The notes beneath the pieces were generated by a model, which was not told where the DNA came from, searched no databases, and was given only the letters and a program-made list of their open reading frames with translations. Of a stretch of 32,082 bases of DNA, positions 18,315-25,935 are shown piece after piece (within the stretch, counting starts at the first letter, position 1; each line of letters opens with the position of its first letter). The position numbers and the translations under genes were made by a program. The stretch lies in the NCBI GenBank assembly GCA_018647605.1, contig JABGSU010000052.1, positions 1 through 32,082 on the forward strand, written 5' to 3'. Source of the stretch: Flavobacteriaceae bacterium. Lineage in GTDB: Bacteria; Bacteroidota; Bacteroidia; Flavobacteriales; Flavobacteriaceae.

Positions 18315-19445
18315 TTATCCCAAAAATCGCTTGATTACAGTGGTCATAAAATCAATTTGATCATCGGTCAATTCTGTATGCATCGGTAAAGAAATTACTT
18401 CGTTGACAACTTGTAGTGTTACCTCAAAATCTTCTGCTTTATAACGTTCACTGGTGTAAGCTTTTTGTAAATGTAGCGGTATAGGATAGTAAACTCCACA
18501 AGGAATATTATTTTCATTAAGGTACTTTACTAGACCATCTCGGTCTCCATCAATAACCTTCAGGGTGTATTGGTGATATACATGAGAGTCGCAATCCCCT
18601 TTTCTAAAAGGGGTTATCAAATTGGGATGATCGGCCAACCGCTGGTTGTATTTGAGAGCAGCGGCTTTTCTGGACTCATTGTAAAAATCTAGGTATTTCA
18701 ATTTAATATCCAGTATGGCTGCTTGTATAGAATCTAAACGGGAATTTACACCTACCACATCGTGCTGATATCTAATATACATTCCGTGATTAACCATTCC
18801 ACGAATCGTGTGGGCGAGATCGTCATCATTGGTAAAAATAGCACCTCCATCTCCATAAGCTCCCAAATTCTTTGAAGGAAAAAAAGAGGTCGTTCCTACA
18901 TGCCCCAAAGCACCTGTTTTCTTTTTACTTCCGTCAGAAAAAGTATAATCCGCCCCTATTGATTGTGCGTTATCCTCTACGACAAACAAATCGTTGGCTT
19001 CTGCAAACGCTAAAATCTCCTCCATATCGGCAGCTTGGCCAAACAAGTGGACAGGAATAATAGCTTTGGTTTTGGGACCGATGGCTTTTTCTATGGCCGC
19101 CAAATCAATATTAAAAGTTTTAGGATCAACATCGACCAATACAGGAGTCAATCCCAACAAAGAAATGACTTCGACCGTAGCTGCAAAAGTAAAATCAGCA
19201 GTAATGACCTCGTCACCGGGTTTCAAACCCAGACCCATCAATGCAATTTGAAGTGCATCTGTTCCGTTGGCACAAGGAATGACATGATTGACACCTAAGT
19301 ACTGCTCCAAATGTGCTTGAAAACTTTTTACCTGGGGACCATTTATGAATTTTGTGGATTCAATAGTATTTAAAACAGATTGATTAACCTGATCCTTAAT
19401 TTGTTCATATTGACCCTTTAGGTCAACCATTTCGATTTTCTTCAT
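18315..19445 (-). CDS. DegT/DnrJ/EryC1/StrS-family sugar aminotransferase (WbpE-like)
   Basis: This 376-residue PLP enzyme of the DegT family is likely a nucleotide-sugar aminotransferase. The PLP lysine is Lys192 in TSFFPSKNLGAYGDGGA. Asp158 and Gln161 (VEDNAQSIGA) contact the cofactor, and CANGTDALQIALMGLG (58-73) binds the phosphate. The overall sequence resembles WbpE-type enzymes that aminate UDP-3-keto sugars for O-antigen or capsule. I start at ATG 19445 (MKKIEMVDLKGQYEQ); a GTG at 19457 would add four residues. No other nucleotide-sugar genes surround it, but two Stealth phosphotransferases lie directly upstream, which suggests a shared role in surface polysaccharide. That link is inferred from position only. 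Confidence 0.88.
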   Translation of the reverse strand: MKKIEMVDLKGQYEQIKDQVNQSVLNTIESTKFINGPQVKSFQAHLEQYLGVNHVIPCANGTDALQIALMGLGLKPGDEVITADFTFAATVEVISLLGLTPVLVDVDPKTFNIDLAAIEKAIGPKTKAIIPVHLFGQAADMEEILAFAEANDLFVVEDNAQSIGADYTFSDGSKKKTGALGHVGTTSFFPSKNLGAYGDGGAIFTNDDDLAHTIRGMVNHGMYIRYQHDVVGVNSRLDSIQAAILDIKLKYLDFYNESRKAAALKYNQRLADHPNLITPFRKGDCDSHVYHQYTLKVIDGDRDGLVKYLNENNIPCGVYYPIPLHLQKAYTSERYKAEDFEVTLQVVNEVISLPMHTELTDDQIDFMTTVIKRFLG

Positions 19446-19779
19446 AAATTTTATCACAATACAAAATTAAAAAAAGAGAATCGCTTTTGAACTATCATAT
19501 CATAAAGTATTTAAAAAGAAAAAAATTGTGATAACATAAATTTAATGGTTAGAAAAAAACTTTATTAGAAATTGATTTAGCTGCCCGTTTAAAATCAAAT
19601 CAAGAATCTATTAGGATTTAAAAATGAGTAGTCCAGAAAAAAACTAAATTTTAAAATAGCTTGAAACCAATTTTATAATTTTGTTATCAAAGCGAGAATA
19701 ATCAATATTTTATTAGATCTCTAAATCTTAAAAAGATATATTCTCATTAAAATAAAATAAGTAATTAAAATGTTAGCGC
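19446..19779. promoter_or_regulatory. Divergent AT-rich intergenic region with two promoter elements
   Basis: This 334-bp gap between the DegT-family gene and the first Stealth gene contains no gene I can support. On the minus strand TAATTTTG (19462-19469) fits TAnnTTTG and lies 16 nt before the DegT ATG. On the plus strand TAATTTTG (19676-19683) would start a leader of about 90 nt for the Stealth gene. The region between is A/T tracts without obvious repeats. Confidence 0.5.
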
Positions 19780-20772
19780 ATGGAAATAGATTTTGTTGTA
19801 ACATGGGTTGACATGGATGACCCAAAATGGAAAGAGCAGTTTTATCAGTATTCTGACAAAATTGACAACTCCGTAAATGAAAAATCTGAAGCTCGTTTTA
19901 GAGATTATGGTTTTTTAAAATACTGGTTCCGTGGTGTAGATGCTTTTGCCCCTTGGGTTAGAAAAATTCATTTTGTAACCTCTGGTCAAAAACCAGACTG
20001 GCTTAACATTGATCACCCAAAGCTAAATATGGTAAGTCATAAAGATTACATCCCAGCAGAATACCTACCTGTTTTTAATTCTAATTTAATTGAAATATAC
20101 ATGCATAAAATCCCTGATTTAACGGAGCAGTTTGTGTATTTCAATGACGATTTTTTCATCACCAATCACCTTAGTCCAAATCGTTTTTTTGAAAATGGAC
20201 TCCCCAAAGACATCGCTGCTTTTCGTAAAAATACAGGTATATCTCAGTTCGAGAAAATGCTTAAGAACAACATCAGATTAATCAACAAGCACTTTGATAA
20301 AAAAGAAGTTTTTAAACGGGACGCATGGAAGTGGTATGACTCTTCTTATGGAAGTAGAGGTAGATTAAACCATTTATTAAAGTTCTACAATAAGTTTATT
20401 ACCCTACGAACACCTCACAATGCGCAGCCTTTTTTAAAAAGTACTTTTGAAGAGGTTTGGAGAAATTGTGGGAAAGAACTAACAGAAATGTCTCATCATC
20501 GATTTCGCAGTAATAAAGACCTAACGCCAGAACTATTTAGAACATGGCAAATCTGTAGCTCAAACTTCATCCCTTACAACACATATAAGGACACCAAAAT
20601 GTTTCCGCTAATGATAAAGTCTAAAAAAGCGGTCAAAGCTGTTCGTGAACAAACCTACTCCCTAGTTTGCTTAAACGACAATGTACACATTAGAGACTAT
20701 GAGCGAACGATGGAAAATATAAAAGGTTCCTTTGATGCAATACTGCCGGACAAATCCTCTTTTGAACTCTAA
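19780..20772 (+). CDS. Stealth-family sugar-phosphate transferase (paralogue 1)
   Basis: The 330-residue protein shows the conserved regions of the Stealth family, hexose-1-phosphoryltransferases that build phosphodiester-linked capsule or cell-wall polysaccharides. CR1 is DFVVTWVDMDDPKW (4-17). CR2 runs through RDYGFLKYWFRGVDAFAPW, IHFVTSGQKPDWL and VYFNDDFF, with the acidic NDD motif near 122. CR3 is around NAQPFLKSTFEEVW, and CR4 is CLNDNVHIRD near the C-terminus. There is no signal peptide or membrane segment, so it should act in the cytoplasm or at the inner membrane face. A second, divergent paralogue lies convergent 21 nt away. The acceptor is unknown. Confidence 0.88.
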   Translation: MEIDFVVTWVDMDDPKWKEQFYQYSDKIDNSVNEKSEARFRDYGFLKYWFRGVDAFAPWVRKIHFVTSGQKPDWLNIDHPKLNMVSHKDYIPAEYLPVFNSNLIEIYMHKIPDLTEQFVYFNDDFFITNHLSPNRFFENGLPKDIAAFRKNTGISQFEKMLKNNIRLINKHFDKKEVFKRDAWKWYDSSYGSRGRLNHLLKFYNKFITLRTPHNAQPFLKSTFEEVWRNCGKELTEMSHHRFRSNKDLTPELFRTWQICSSNFIPYNTYKDTKMFPLMIKSKKAVKAVREQTYSLVCLNDNVHIRDYERTMENIKGSFDAILPDKSSFEL

Positions 20773-20782
20773 AAAGAGGATT
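20753..20782 (+). terminator. Hairpin at the shared end of the two Stealth genes
   Basis: An 11-bp perfect stem AATCCTCTTTT / AAAAGAGGATT (20753-20763 with 20772-20782), with an eight-base loop, spans the last codons and stop of the first Stealth gene and part of the 21-nt gap. There is no long T-run directly after it on either strand, so it may act as a weak bidirectional terminator or stabilise the 3' ends. Confidence 0.5.
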
Positions 20783-20793
20783 CAACTTTTATC

Positions 20794-21723
20794 TTATTTT
20801 TCAAATTTAGACTTCAGAGGATACATTTTTTTCAAGAAAGGTTCAACCTGTGCACGATGTTCATCGGTTGCGTGTTCAGAATCGTTAATGCAGAATAATT
20901 GAGGATTGTATTTGGTAATATATTTCTGATAATTAGTTCGATGAACTCTTATTCTACAAGATTCTTTTCGATCGGCATAAGTTAAAATCCCTCTGTTATT
21001 CGCCAGTGCATAATAATTGATTAAAATTCTATGTATGTCTGTCTTGTCCCTAAAACGATTACCAAAGACAGCCTCTAATTCTTTATTAAAAACATTTTCG
21101 ACTACTGCTTTGAAATCACTTTTTAAAAAAGCATCTATATTGTGATGTTGACTAATGGGATAGAAAATATTAAATCTTTTCTTAAACAATATAAAAGCAT
21201 TTTCAATAGCCAATCTGTAGGTGTTTACATTAATATTCAACGCTTTTTTAAGTTTGAGTTTATACTTAATCAATGGATTGTATAGCATTCTCATTATGGG
21301 AAGCCCATCTTTAAAAAAGAATGAAGGTTTTAAATCATCATTGACAAACGTATCGTCATTTGCAAAAAGAAAATGTTCAGATAAGTCTGGGATTTTATAA
21401 ATAAAGTGTTCTATTAAACTGGAATTAAACAGTGGGAGAATCTCATTGGGAATAATCTGAGAATGATGAACGATTTCAATTTTTGGATGACTTGTATCCA
21501 AAAAAACAGGGATTTGATCGTCTGTAAAAATAAATATTTTTCGAATCCATGGAAGGTGTTTTTCAACAGAACGCAAAGAATATTTAAGCTCTTGATTATC
21601 AACATAACGTCCTACTGTATTAATTTTCTTATCCATGTATCGTTGTTTTTTCTCTAACCATTTAGGATCATTACCATCGACCCACATATAAACCAAATCG
21701 ATACTTATATTCTTACTACTCAT
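20794..21723 (-). CDS. Stealth-family sugar-phosphate transferase (paralogue 2)
   Basis: The 309-residue protein has the same architecture as its convergent neighbour: CR1 IDLVYMWVDGNDPKW (8-22), CR2 QELKYSLRSVEKHLPWIRKI then IFTDDQIPVFL and LFANDDTFVND, CR3 around DAFLKSDFKAVVENVF, and CR4 LFCINDSEHATDEHR. The two proteins clearly align (for instance FNSSLIEHFIYKIPDL against FNSNLIEIYMHKIPDL) but have drifted far apart, so this is not a recent duplication. It should transfer a sugar-1-phosphate; donor and acceptor are not known. No good TAnnTTTG element is seen upstream in 21724-21940, a 217-bp gap otherwise empty. Confidence 0.87.
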   Translation of the reverse strand: MSSKNISIDLVYMWVDGNDPKWLEKKQRYMDKKINTVGRYVDNQELKYSLRSVEKHLPWIRKIFIFTDDQIPVFLDTSHPKIEIVHHSQIIPNEILPLFNSSLIEHFIYKIPDLSEHFLFANDDTFVNDDLKPSFFFKDGLPIMRMLYNPLIKYKLKLKKALNINVNTYRLAIENAFILFKKRFNIFYPISQHHNIDAFLKSDFKAVVENVFNKELEAVFGNRFRDKTDIHRILINYYALANNRGILTYADRKESCRIRVHRTNYQKYITKYNPQLFCINDSEHATDEHRAQVEPFLKKMYPLKSKFEK

Positions 21724-21940
21724 AAAAATAATTTTGATAAAGCAACAATGACTTATCTATTCTAATTTGTTAATTTCTTAAATAATACGATTACCGACAA
21801 TCTTTCTACCCAAAAGGATTTTAAAGTAAAAAACATCTTAAATTCAAACAACATTCAAGGCAAGCAAAACTTGTAAATTCATCCATTAAACTAATTCATA
21901 AATTAGCATTAAATTGTAATGTTAAAAATAAATCAATTTT

Positions 21941-22993
21941 ATGAAATTAAGCTTATTTTATTTTGTTGTCCTTGGAGGATTTTTTTTTAGTAAAGCGCAG
22001 GACAATTCCCCAAATATTATTTTAATGATTGGTGACGGAATGGGTTTAAGTCAAATATCGGCAGGAATGTATGCCAATAACAACCAAACGGTCTTGGAAG
22101 ATTTCCCCGTCATTGGGCTTTCTAAAACTCAGGCACTAAGGAATCTCGTTACCGATTCTGCTGCAAGTGGAACAGCAATGGCCTGTGGAGAAAAAACCTA
22201 TAACGGTGTCATTGGGATTAATCAATATAACAAAGAACTAAAATCCATCCTCGAGATTTGTGAGGAAAACGGATACAAGACTGGACTCATTGCCACCTCC
22301 ACTATTGTACACGCTACTCCAGCCTCTTTCTACGCCAATGTTGTGTCTCGAAAAAAATATGAGGAAATTGCTTTACAGATGAGTATGAGTGAAGTAGATT
22401 ATTTTATTGGAGGTGGTAAAAATTACTTCATAAATAGAACAGATAACAGGAATTTAATCAAGGAAATGGAAACGGTGGACGTGGTAAAAAACCTAAGAGC
22501 GTTCAAAAAATCTTCTGCTGACAAAATTGGCTTGTTTACATATGATAACGATCCTCCATCACTCAATGAAGGAAGGGATCCAATATTGGCAGAATATCTC
22601 GCTGCTACTTTAGAAAAATTAGACAACCGTAAAAAACCTTTTTTTCTTATGGTAGAAGGTTCACAAATCGATTGGGGGGGACATGCTAATGATATTGATT
22701 ACATTACTTCAGAGTTTATAGAATTCAATAACACCGTAGGTGTTGCTCTCAATTATGCAAAAAACAACCCCAACACCCTAATTATAGTCACAGCCGATCA
22801 TGAAACGGGAGGACTAGCAATCATCAAAGGAAAAACACAAACCTTTGAAATGGAGGCCAGCTTTAACACATCAGGGCACACTGCTACAATGGTACCCGTA
22901 TTTAGCTATGGAAAATCATCTGGTCTTTTTGCAGGTATTTATCAAAATACCCAAATTTTTCACAAAATGAAAAAAGCCATAGGTGTGAATTGA
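21941..22993 (+). CDS. Secreted alkaline phosphatase
   Basis: This metal-dependent phosphomonoesterase of the PhoA family has 350 residues. A signal peptide covers about 1-19 (LFYFVVLGGFFFSKA), so it works in the periplasm or outside the cell. Active-site marks are Asp32 in MIGDGMG, the nucleophile Ser73 in TDSAASGTAMACG, GSQIDWGGHAND, VTADHETGG and a late TSGHTATMVP, which together supply the two Zn and the Mg sites. It is shorter than Escherichia coli PhoA and lacks an obvious C-terminal sorting domain. Its stop lies 1 nt from that of the convergent CotH-like gene. It would release phosphate from organic esters; no Pho box was recognised. Confidence 0.92.
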   Translation: MKLSLFYFVVLGGFFFSKAQDNSPNIILMIGDGMGLSQISAGMYANNNQTVLEDFPVIGLSKTQALRNLVTDSAASGTAMACGEKTYNGVIGINQYNKELKSILEICEENGYKTGLIATSTIVHATPASFYANVVSRKKYEEIALQMSMSEVDYFIGGGKNYFINRTDNRNLIKEMETVDVVKNLRAFKKSSADKIGLFTYDNDPPSLNEGRDPILAEYLAATLEKLDNRKKPFFLMVEGSQIDWGGHANDIDYITSEFIEFNNTVGVALNYAKNNPNTLIIVTADHETGGLAIIKGKTQTFEMEASFNTSGHTATMVPVFSYGKSSGLFAGIYQNTQIFHKMKKAIGVN

Positions 22994-22994
22994 T

Positions 22995-24014
22995 TTATTT
23001 GGTTCTCATGTTTTGGATTACCTCTTTGTCAAAATCTTCGTCATCCTCTATAATTTCAAAAAAGCTCATCAGGTATTCTTTTGTGCTTTCAAATTCTGAA
23101 CTCAACTCGAATTGAGATTGTTGTCCATCAATGATTTCAAAAAATGCCGTCTTATTGTCTATTAATTGTTCCCTCACCTCTTCGACGATAGATTCATCTC
23201 TTTTAAAGCCTCGATATTTTCTGTCTTTAACAGAATTGATTCCCAACCTGCTATTTACAATGGCATAGCTTGCATCAACCAAACCGCACAAATCAAAATC
23301 GTAGGGCAATGGATAGATTTTTTTATCTGCATAAAGTAATTTTCCATTGTGTTGATAGGCCACAGAAAAATCGGTATTACCAATCATAAATTGGAACATA
23401 GTATTACGTATCGAAGTCATATCATCCATGGCCTTGGGATGAATATACCTCTCAAAAGACTTGCCTTCGAACCGATCTGCAACGCGCTTGTCATCTTCAA
23501 TTAAGAATCCTTTAAGTTGATGCACGACTGTTTTCTTTTTTTTGATTTCCAAAAATTCAATATCAACCATTCTGGTTTTAAAATGATACGGTGATATTTT
23601 TTCATAGAGTTTATAAGCAATAAATTCCTGAACAATATTGTCGTTTTTTTCTTTTTGCAACAAACAAGGAACAACCAATTTTAAGTTTTTGTTTCCCTCA
23701 AACAAAGATCCCTCAGCTTTTGATTTTTTTATTTTCATCTTAATGGGAGGAAAATAGCACTTGGATCTTCTAAAATTACCTCTGGCCCTTAGAGAAACTT
23801 CAAGGTCGTTCCATTTGTTTTCGTTCCAAAAAGACATATTTGTTTTGACATAAGTAGTATCGTCTGTTTCAAGTCTAATTACATCATTGGAGTAACTCAA
23901 CTTAATTTTTAAAGGAGTCTGATCTTGGAAGAGTTTATCTGATTTCTGATCAACCTGAGCACAAAGGGCAGTTGTCATAAAAAGCCCAAGCCAAAAAAAC
24001 ATTTGTTTATTCAT
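22995..24014 (-). CDS. Exported CotH-like (kinase-fold) protein, putative
   Basis: I do not recognise this 339-residue protein with certainty. A signal peptide is clear (MFFWLGLFMTTALCA, cleaved near residue 19), so it is exported. The body has the order of features found in CotH-type kinases. An RARGNFRRSKCYFPPIKMKI segment is like the CotH RGN-S-Y-KP-K region; then come NLKLVVPC, GFLIEDDKRVADR, NTMFQFMIGNTDF and finally PLPYDFDLCGLV, comparable to the D-N and W/Y-D-x-D motifs. CotH proteins phosphorylate spore-coat or surface proteins, but whether this one is active is unknown. I start at ATG 24014; the frame opens further to 24101, but that part has no signal peptide in place and overlaps the divergent gene. 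Confidence 0.6.
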   Translation of the reverse strand: MNKQMFFWLGLFMTTALCAQVDQKSDKLFQDQTPLKIKLSYSNDVIRLETDDTTYVKTNMSFWNENKWNDLEVSLRARGNFRRSKCYFPPIKMKIKKSKAEGSLFEGNKNLKLVVPCLLQKEKNDNIVQEFIAYKLYEKISPYHFKTRMVDIEFLEIKKKKTVVHQLKGFLIEDDKRVADRFEGKSFERYIHPKAMDDMTSIRNTMFQFMIGNTDFSVAYQHNGKLLYADKKIYPLPYDFDLCGLVDASYAIVNSRLGINSVKDRKYRGFKRDESIVEEVREQLIDNKTAFFEIIDGQQSQFELSSEFESTKEYLMSFFEIIEDDEDFDKEVIQNMRTK

Positions 24015-24055
24015 AATATAGTTAATAGTTTTATGAATCCAAAATACTAAAATTT

Positions 24056-24802
24056 GTGATAAAATACCTCTCCATACTGAATCATCGTACTGTAATAACA
24101 TTATTGCTTTCCCTATTGATTCCTTTTTCGGCCTATCATTTCGAAATTATTTATAATATTGACCTAACATTGATCAGCATTGCAATAATATTTCCTTTAG
24201 TTTTTGCGATACGCGGGGCTTTTAAAAGAAGAGAAAAAGCTCTAGAGTTTTTGAGCTTGCATAGAGGTGCCCTCAAAACAATTGGTTACTTTTTTATGAT
24301 TAGCCCCAAATTACCAGATAAAGCTAAAAATGAAATAATCAAAATACTAGAAGATTTATCCAATACATTTTTGGATCATCTCTCACAATCCAGCCACAAT
24401 ACGGATTTTGTGGATGCAAAAACAGCTTCAATTTTTGAATTTATCAAAAAACACGATGAAGAAATATCGGGAGGAGTAAAACAAAAGATCTTCAGATTTA
24501 TCAAAGACGTTCATGTTGCCCAAGAAAATTTGATTGCCGTTCACACCCATAGAACACCCATCAGTTTAAAAGCTTATTGTTTGATATTTATCTATATGTT
24601 TCCTGTCATATACACTCCAACCATCATCAATAAAATAGGATTGGATAATCCATCAGGCTTGACCTATTTTGTTGTCATTCTGAGTGAGTTCATTCTTATT
24701 TCTCTCTATAACATCCAAGATCAAATGGAATACCCGTTTGACAAAGATGGCTTGGATGACATTAAACTGGATTACTTCAAAATCAACAGATCTATCAAAT
24801 AA
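24056..24802 (+). CDS. Bestrophin-like membrane protein, putative
   Basis: The 248-residue protein has two hydrophobic pairs: about 13-55 (TLLLSLLIPFSAY and ISIAIIFPLVFAI) and about 180-218 (LIFIYMFPVIY, YFVVILSEFILISLY). A long helical, charged section lies between. The C-terminal MEYPFDKDGLDDIKLD resembles the acidic PFG-D-DDI segment of bestrophin anion channels, and the overall layout fits that family, so a chloride or bicarbonate channel role is possible. The match is distant. The best start is a GTG at 24056 just 41 nt from the divergent CotH-like ATG; no in-frame ATG is available nearby. No cofactor motif is seen. Confidence 0.55.
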   Translation: MIKYLSILNHRTVITLLLSLLIPFSAYHFEIIYNIDLTLISIAIIFPLVFAIRGAFKRREKALEFLSLHRGALKTIGYFFMISPKLPDKAKNEIIKILEDLSNTFLDHLSQSSHNTDFVDAKTASIFEFIKKHDEEISGGVKQKIFRFIKDVHVAQENLIAVHTHRTPISLKAYCLIFIYMFPVIYTPTIINKIGLDNPSGLTYFVVILSEFILISLYNIQDQMEYPFDKDGLDDIKLDYFKINRSIK

Positions 24803-25221
24803 TTTCAGTCTATAAATCTCAATGCAGGATTCATTAAACCATTTTCAGGATTTTATTAAATCATACTTTATTTTCTTCACTTAGGGGTTTAAGATTGAAA
24901 TTTCATCTTATGGAATTTTTTATGTAAAATACCTCAAGTAGATCATGAAGAGTTATTTTCAAATTAGATTATCAATATCTAAGAATTTTCAATCAAATTT
25001 TACATAAACAATTATTTATTAAACCATAAAACAGCTTTTAATGAAAATTTTGGTAGTAACTTTGATATATAATTAATTTGTACCAATATAATTGTCTAAA
25101 ATTAACATTAAATAAACATTAGAAATATATAATGTTAATTTTGTACATTACAAGGGTAATTAAATTGAATAATATTTATCGATTCGTAAATATCTTTGAA
25201 CAAAAATAAATACTAATTGTA
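24803..25221. other. AT-rich intergenic region with repeats and tandem promoter elements
   Basis: This 419-bp region has no gene I can support. It holds an imperfect direct repeat (CAGGATT-n-ATTAAA at 24825 and again at 24846) and a 12-bp perfect inverted repeat TTTATGTAAAAT / ATTTTACATAAA (24919-24930 and 24997-25008). It also holds three plus-strand TAnnTTTG elements: TAACTTTG (25057-25064), TAATTTTG (25136-25143) and TATCTTTG (25191-25198). In such AT-rich DNA some of these will be chance matches. Confidence 0.5.
25165..25198 (+). promoter_or_regulatory. Promoter of the small exported ankyrin-like gene
   Basis: TTG at 25165-25167 and TATCTTTG at 25191-25198 are separated by 23 nt, within the range of the Bacteroidota -33/-7 promoter. 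Transcription would begin near 25205, leaving a leader of about 17 nt before the ATG at 25222. This is the only promoter in the window with both elements in place. Confidence 0.6.
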
Positions 25222-25638
25222 ATGAAAAAGTTTTTACTCGCAGCATTCTCAATCTCATTAACAACACTAGGCGCAGCCGAAGCGTTAATTCCAATGGACA
25301 GCTTGTCGATTCCCAAAGACAGCCTATCTATTCATATTGTTGAGGAGAAGTCCTCCGATATTGAAGAGAAAACCCTTATCGCAATTCAAACGGAAGATTA
25401 TGCCTACATGGAACGACTTCTGCAATTGGGAACTATTAATCCGAGAATGATGGTAGAGGGCAAGCCTCTGATTATTCACGCTGCTATTCATGATAAAGCA
25501 GAAATGATTTTACTATTGGCCACTTATGGCGCTATGCTGGTTAATCCCATTTGTGAAGAAGGAAAGGATATCATGGAATATGCAAAAGAATATAATGCCA
25601 TTCATGCCCAAGCTCAGATCATTATTATAAAATCTTAA
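25222..25638 (+). CDS. Small exported protein with ankyrin-like repeats
   Basis: I cannot assign a function to this 138-residue protein. It begins with a signal peptide (MKKFLLAAFSISLTTLGAA), so it is exported. Next comes a short doubled segment, DSLSIPKDSLSIH, then a helical part. From about residue 55 on, the sequence fits ankyrin-repeat spacing: EDYAYMERLLQLGTINPRMM, then GKPLIIHAAIHDKAEMILLL-ATYGA, then EEGKDIMEYAKEYNAIHAQA. That suggests about two and a half repeats and a protein-binding role in the periplasm. The gene is preceded by a 419-bp regulatory-looking gap and followed by a terminator hairpin shared with the tRNA gene. Confidence 0.7.
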   Translation: MKKFLLAAFSISLTTLGAAEALIPMDSLSIPKDSLSIHIVEEKSSDIEEKTLIAIQTEDYAYMERLLQLGTINPRMMVEGKPLIIHAAIHDKAEMILLLATYGAMLVNPICEEGKDIMEYAKEYNAIHAQAQIIIIKS

Positions 25639-25718
25639 TCAAAAAATTATTACTTAGCCTTGATTGGTTGCACTTCCAATCATTAATTCCATTTTAAAAA
25701 TAATCATCTAATAATATT

Positions 25719-25753
25719 AAAAAAACCTCTATGAAATCATAGAGGTTTTTTTT
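25719..25753. terminator. Bidirectional Rho-independent terminator
   Basis: The stem CCTCTATG / CATAGAGG (25726-25733 with 25738-25745) has an AAAT loop. It is flanked by seven A on the left (25719-25725) and eight T on the right (25746-25753), so it can end transcription from both sides: the small exported-protein gene on the plus strand and tRNA-Leu on the minus strand. Confidence 0.9.
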
Positions 25754-25754
25754 G

Positions 25755-25836
25755 TGCGGGTGAAGGGACTCGAACCCCCACGCCGTGAAGCACTAGATCC
25801 TAAATCTAGCGTGTCTACCAATTTCACCACACCCGC
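25755..25836 (-). tRNA. tRNA-Leu (anticodon UAG)
   Basis: The minus strand folds as a complete class II tRNA. The acceptor stem is GCGGGUG / CACCCGC with discriminator A. The D arm contains AAAUUGGUAGAC. The anticodon stem CUAGA / UCUAG has loop UUUAGGA, giving anticodon UAG at 25802-25800. A variable arm (UGCUUCACGGCGU) and the T arm GGGGGUUCGAGUCCCUU follow. The long variable arm and UAG anticodon identify leucine. CCA is not encoded (the acceptor stem ends in A followed by C, A, A, A). It stands alone, with a promoter element 12 nt upstream and a terminator directly after. Confidence 0.97.
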
Positions 25837-25847
25837 ATTAGGGAGGA

Positions 25848-25855
25848 CAAATATA
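25848..25855 (-). promoter_or_regulatory. Promoter -7 element of tRNA-Leu
   Basis: TATATTTG on the minus strand fits TAnnTTTG and ends 12 nt before the mature 5' end of the tRNA, so the primary transcript would have only a short leader. No matching -33 TTG is found at the usual distance. Confidence 0.6.
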
Positions 25856-25935
25856 GTCAAGTTTTCTTAAAATAATTTTCAGTAAAAAGAAAAAGAAAGA
25901 ATGTTTTGTACTTTTATACAGATGTTCAATAGCCC

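Noticed and set aside
18311-18335. Direct repeat AATCGCTT at the fabD/DegT junction
   Set aside because: Only 8 bp, and one copy lies in the coding sequence of the DegT-family gene.
24015-24101. Longer start of the CotH-like gene
   Set aside because: It would place the signal peptide about 30 residues in and overlap the start of the divergent gene.
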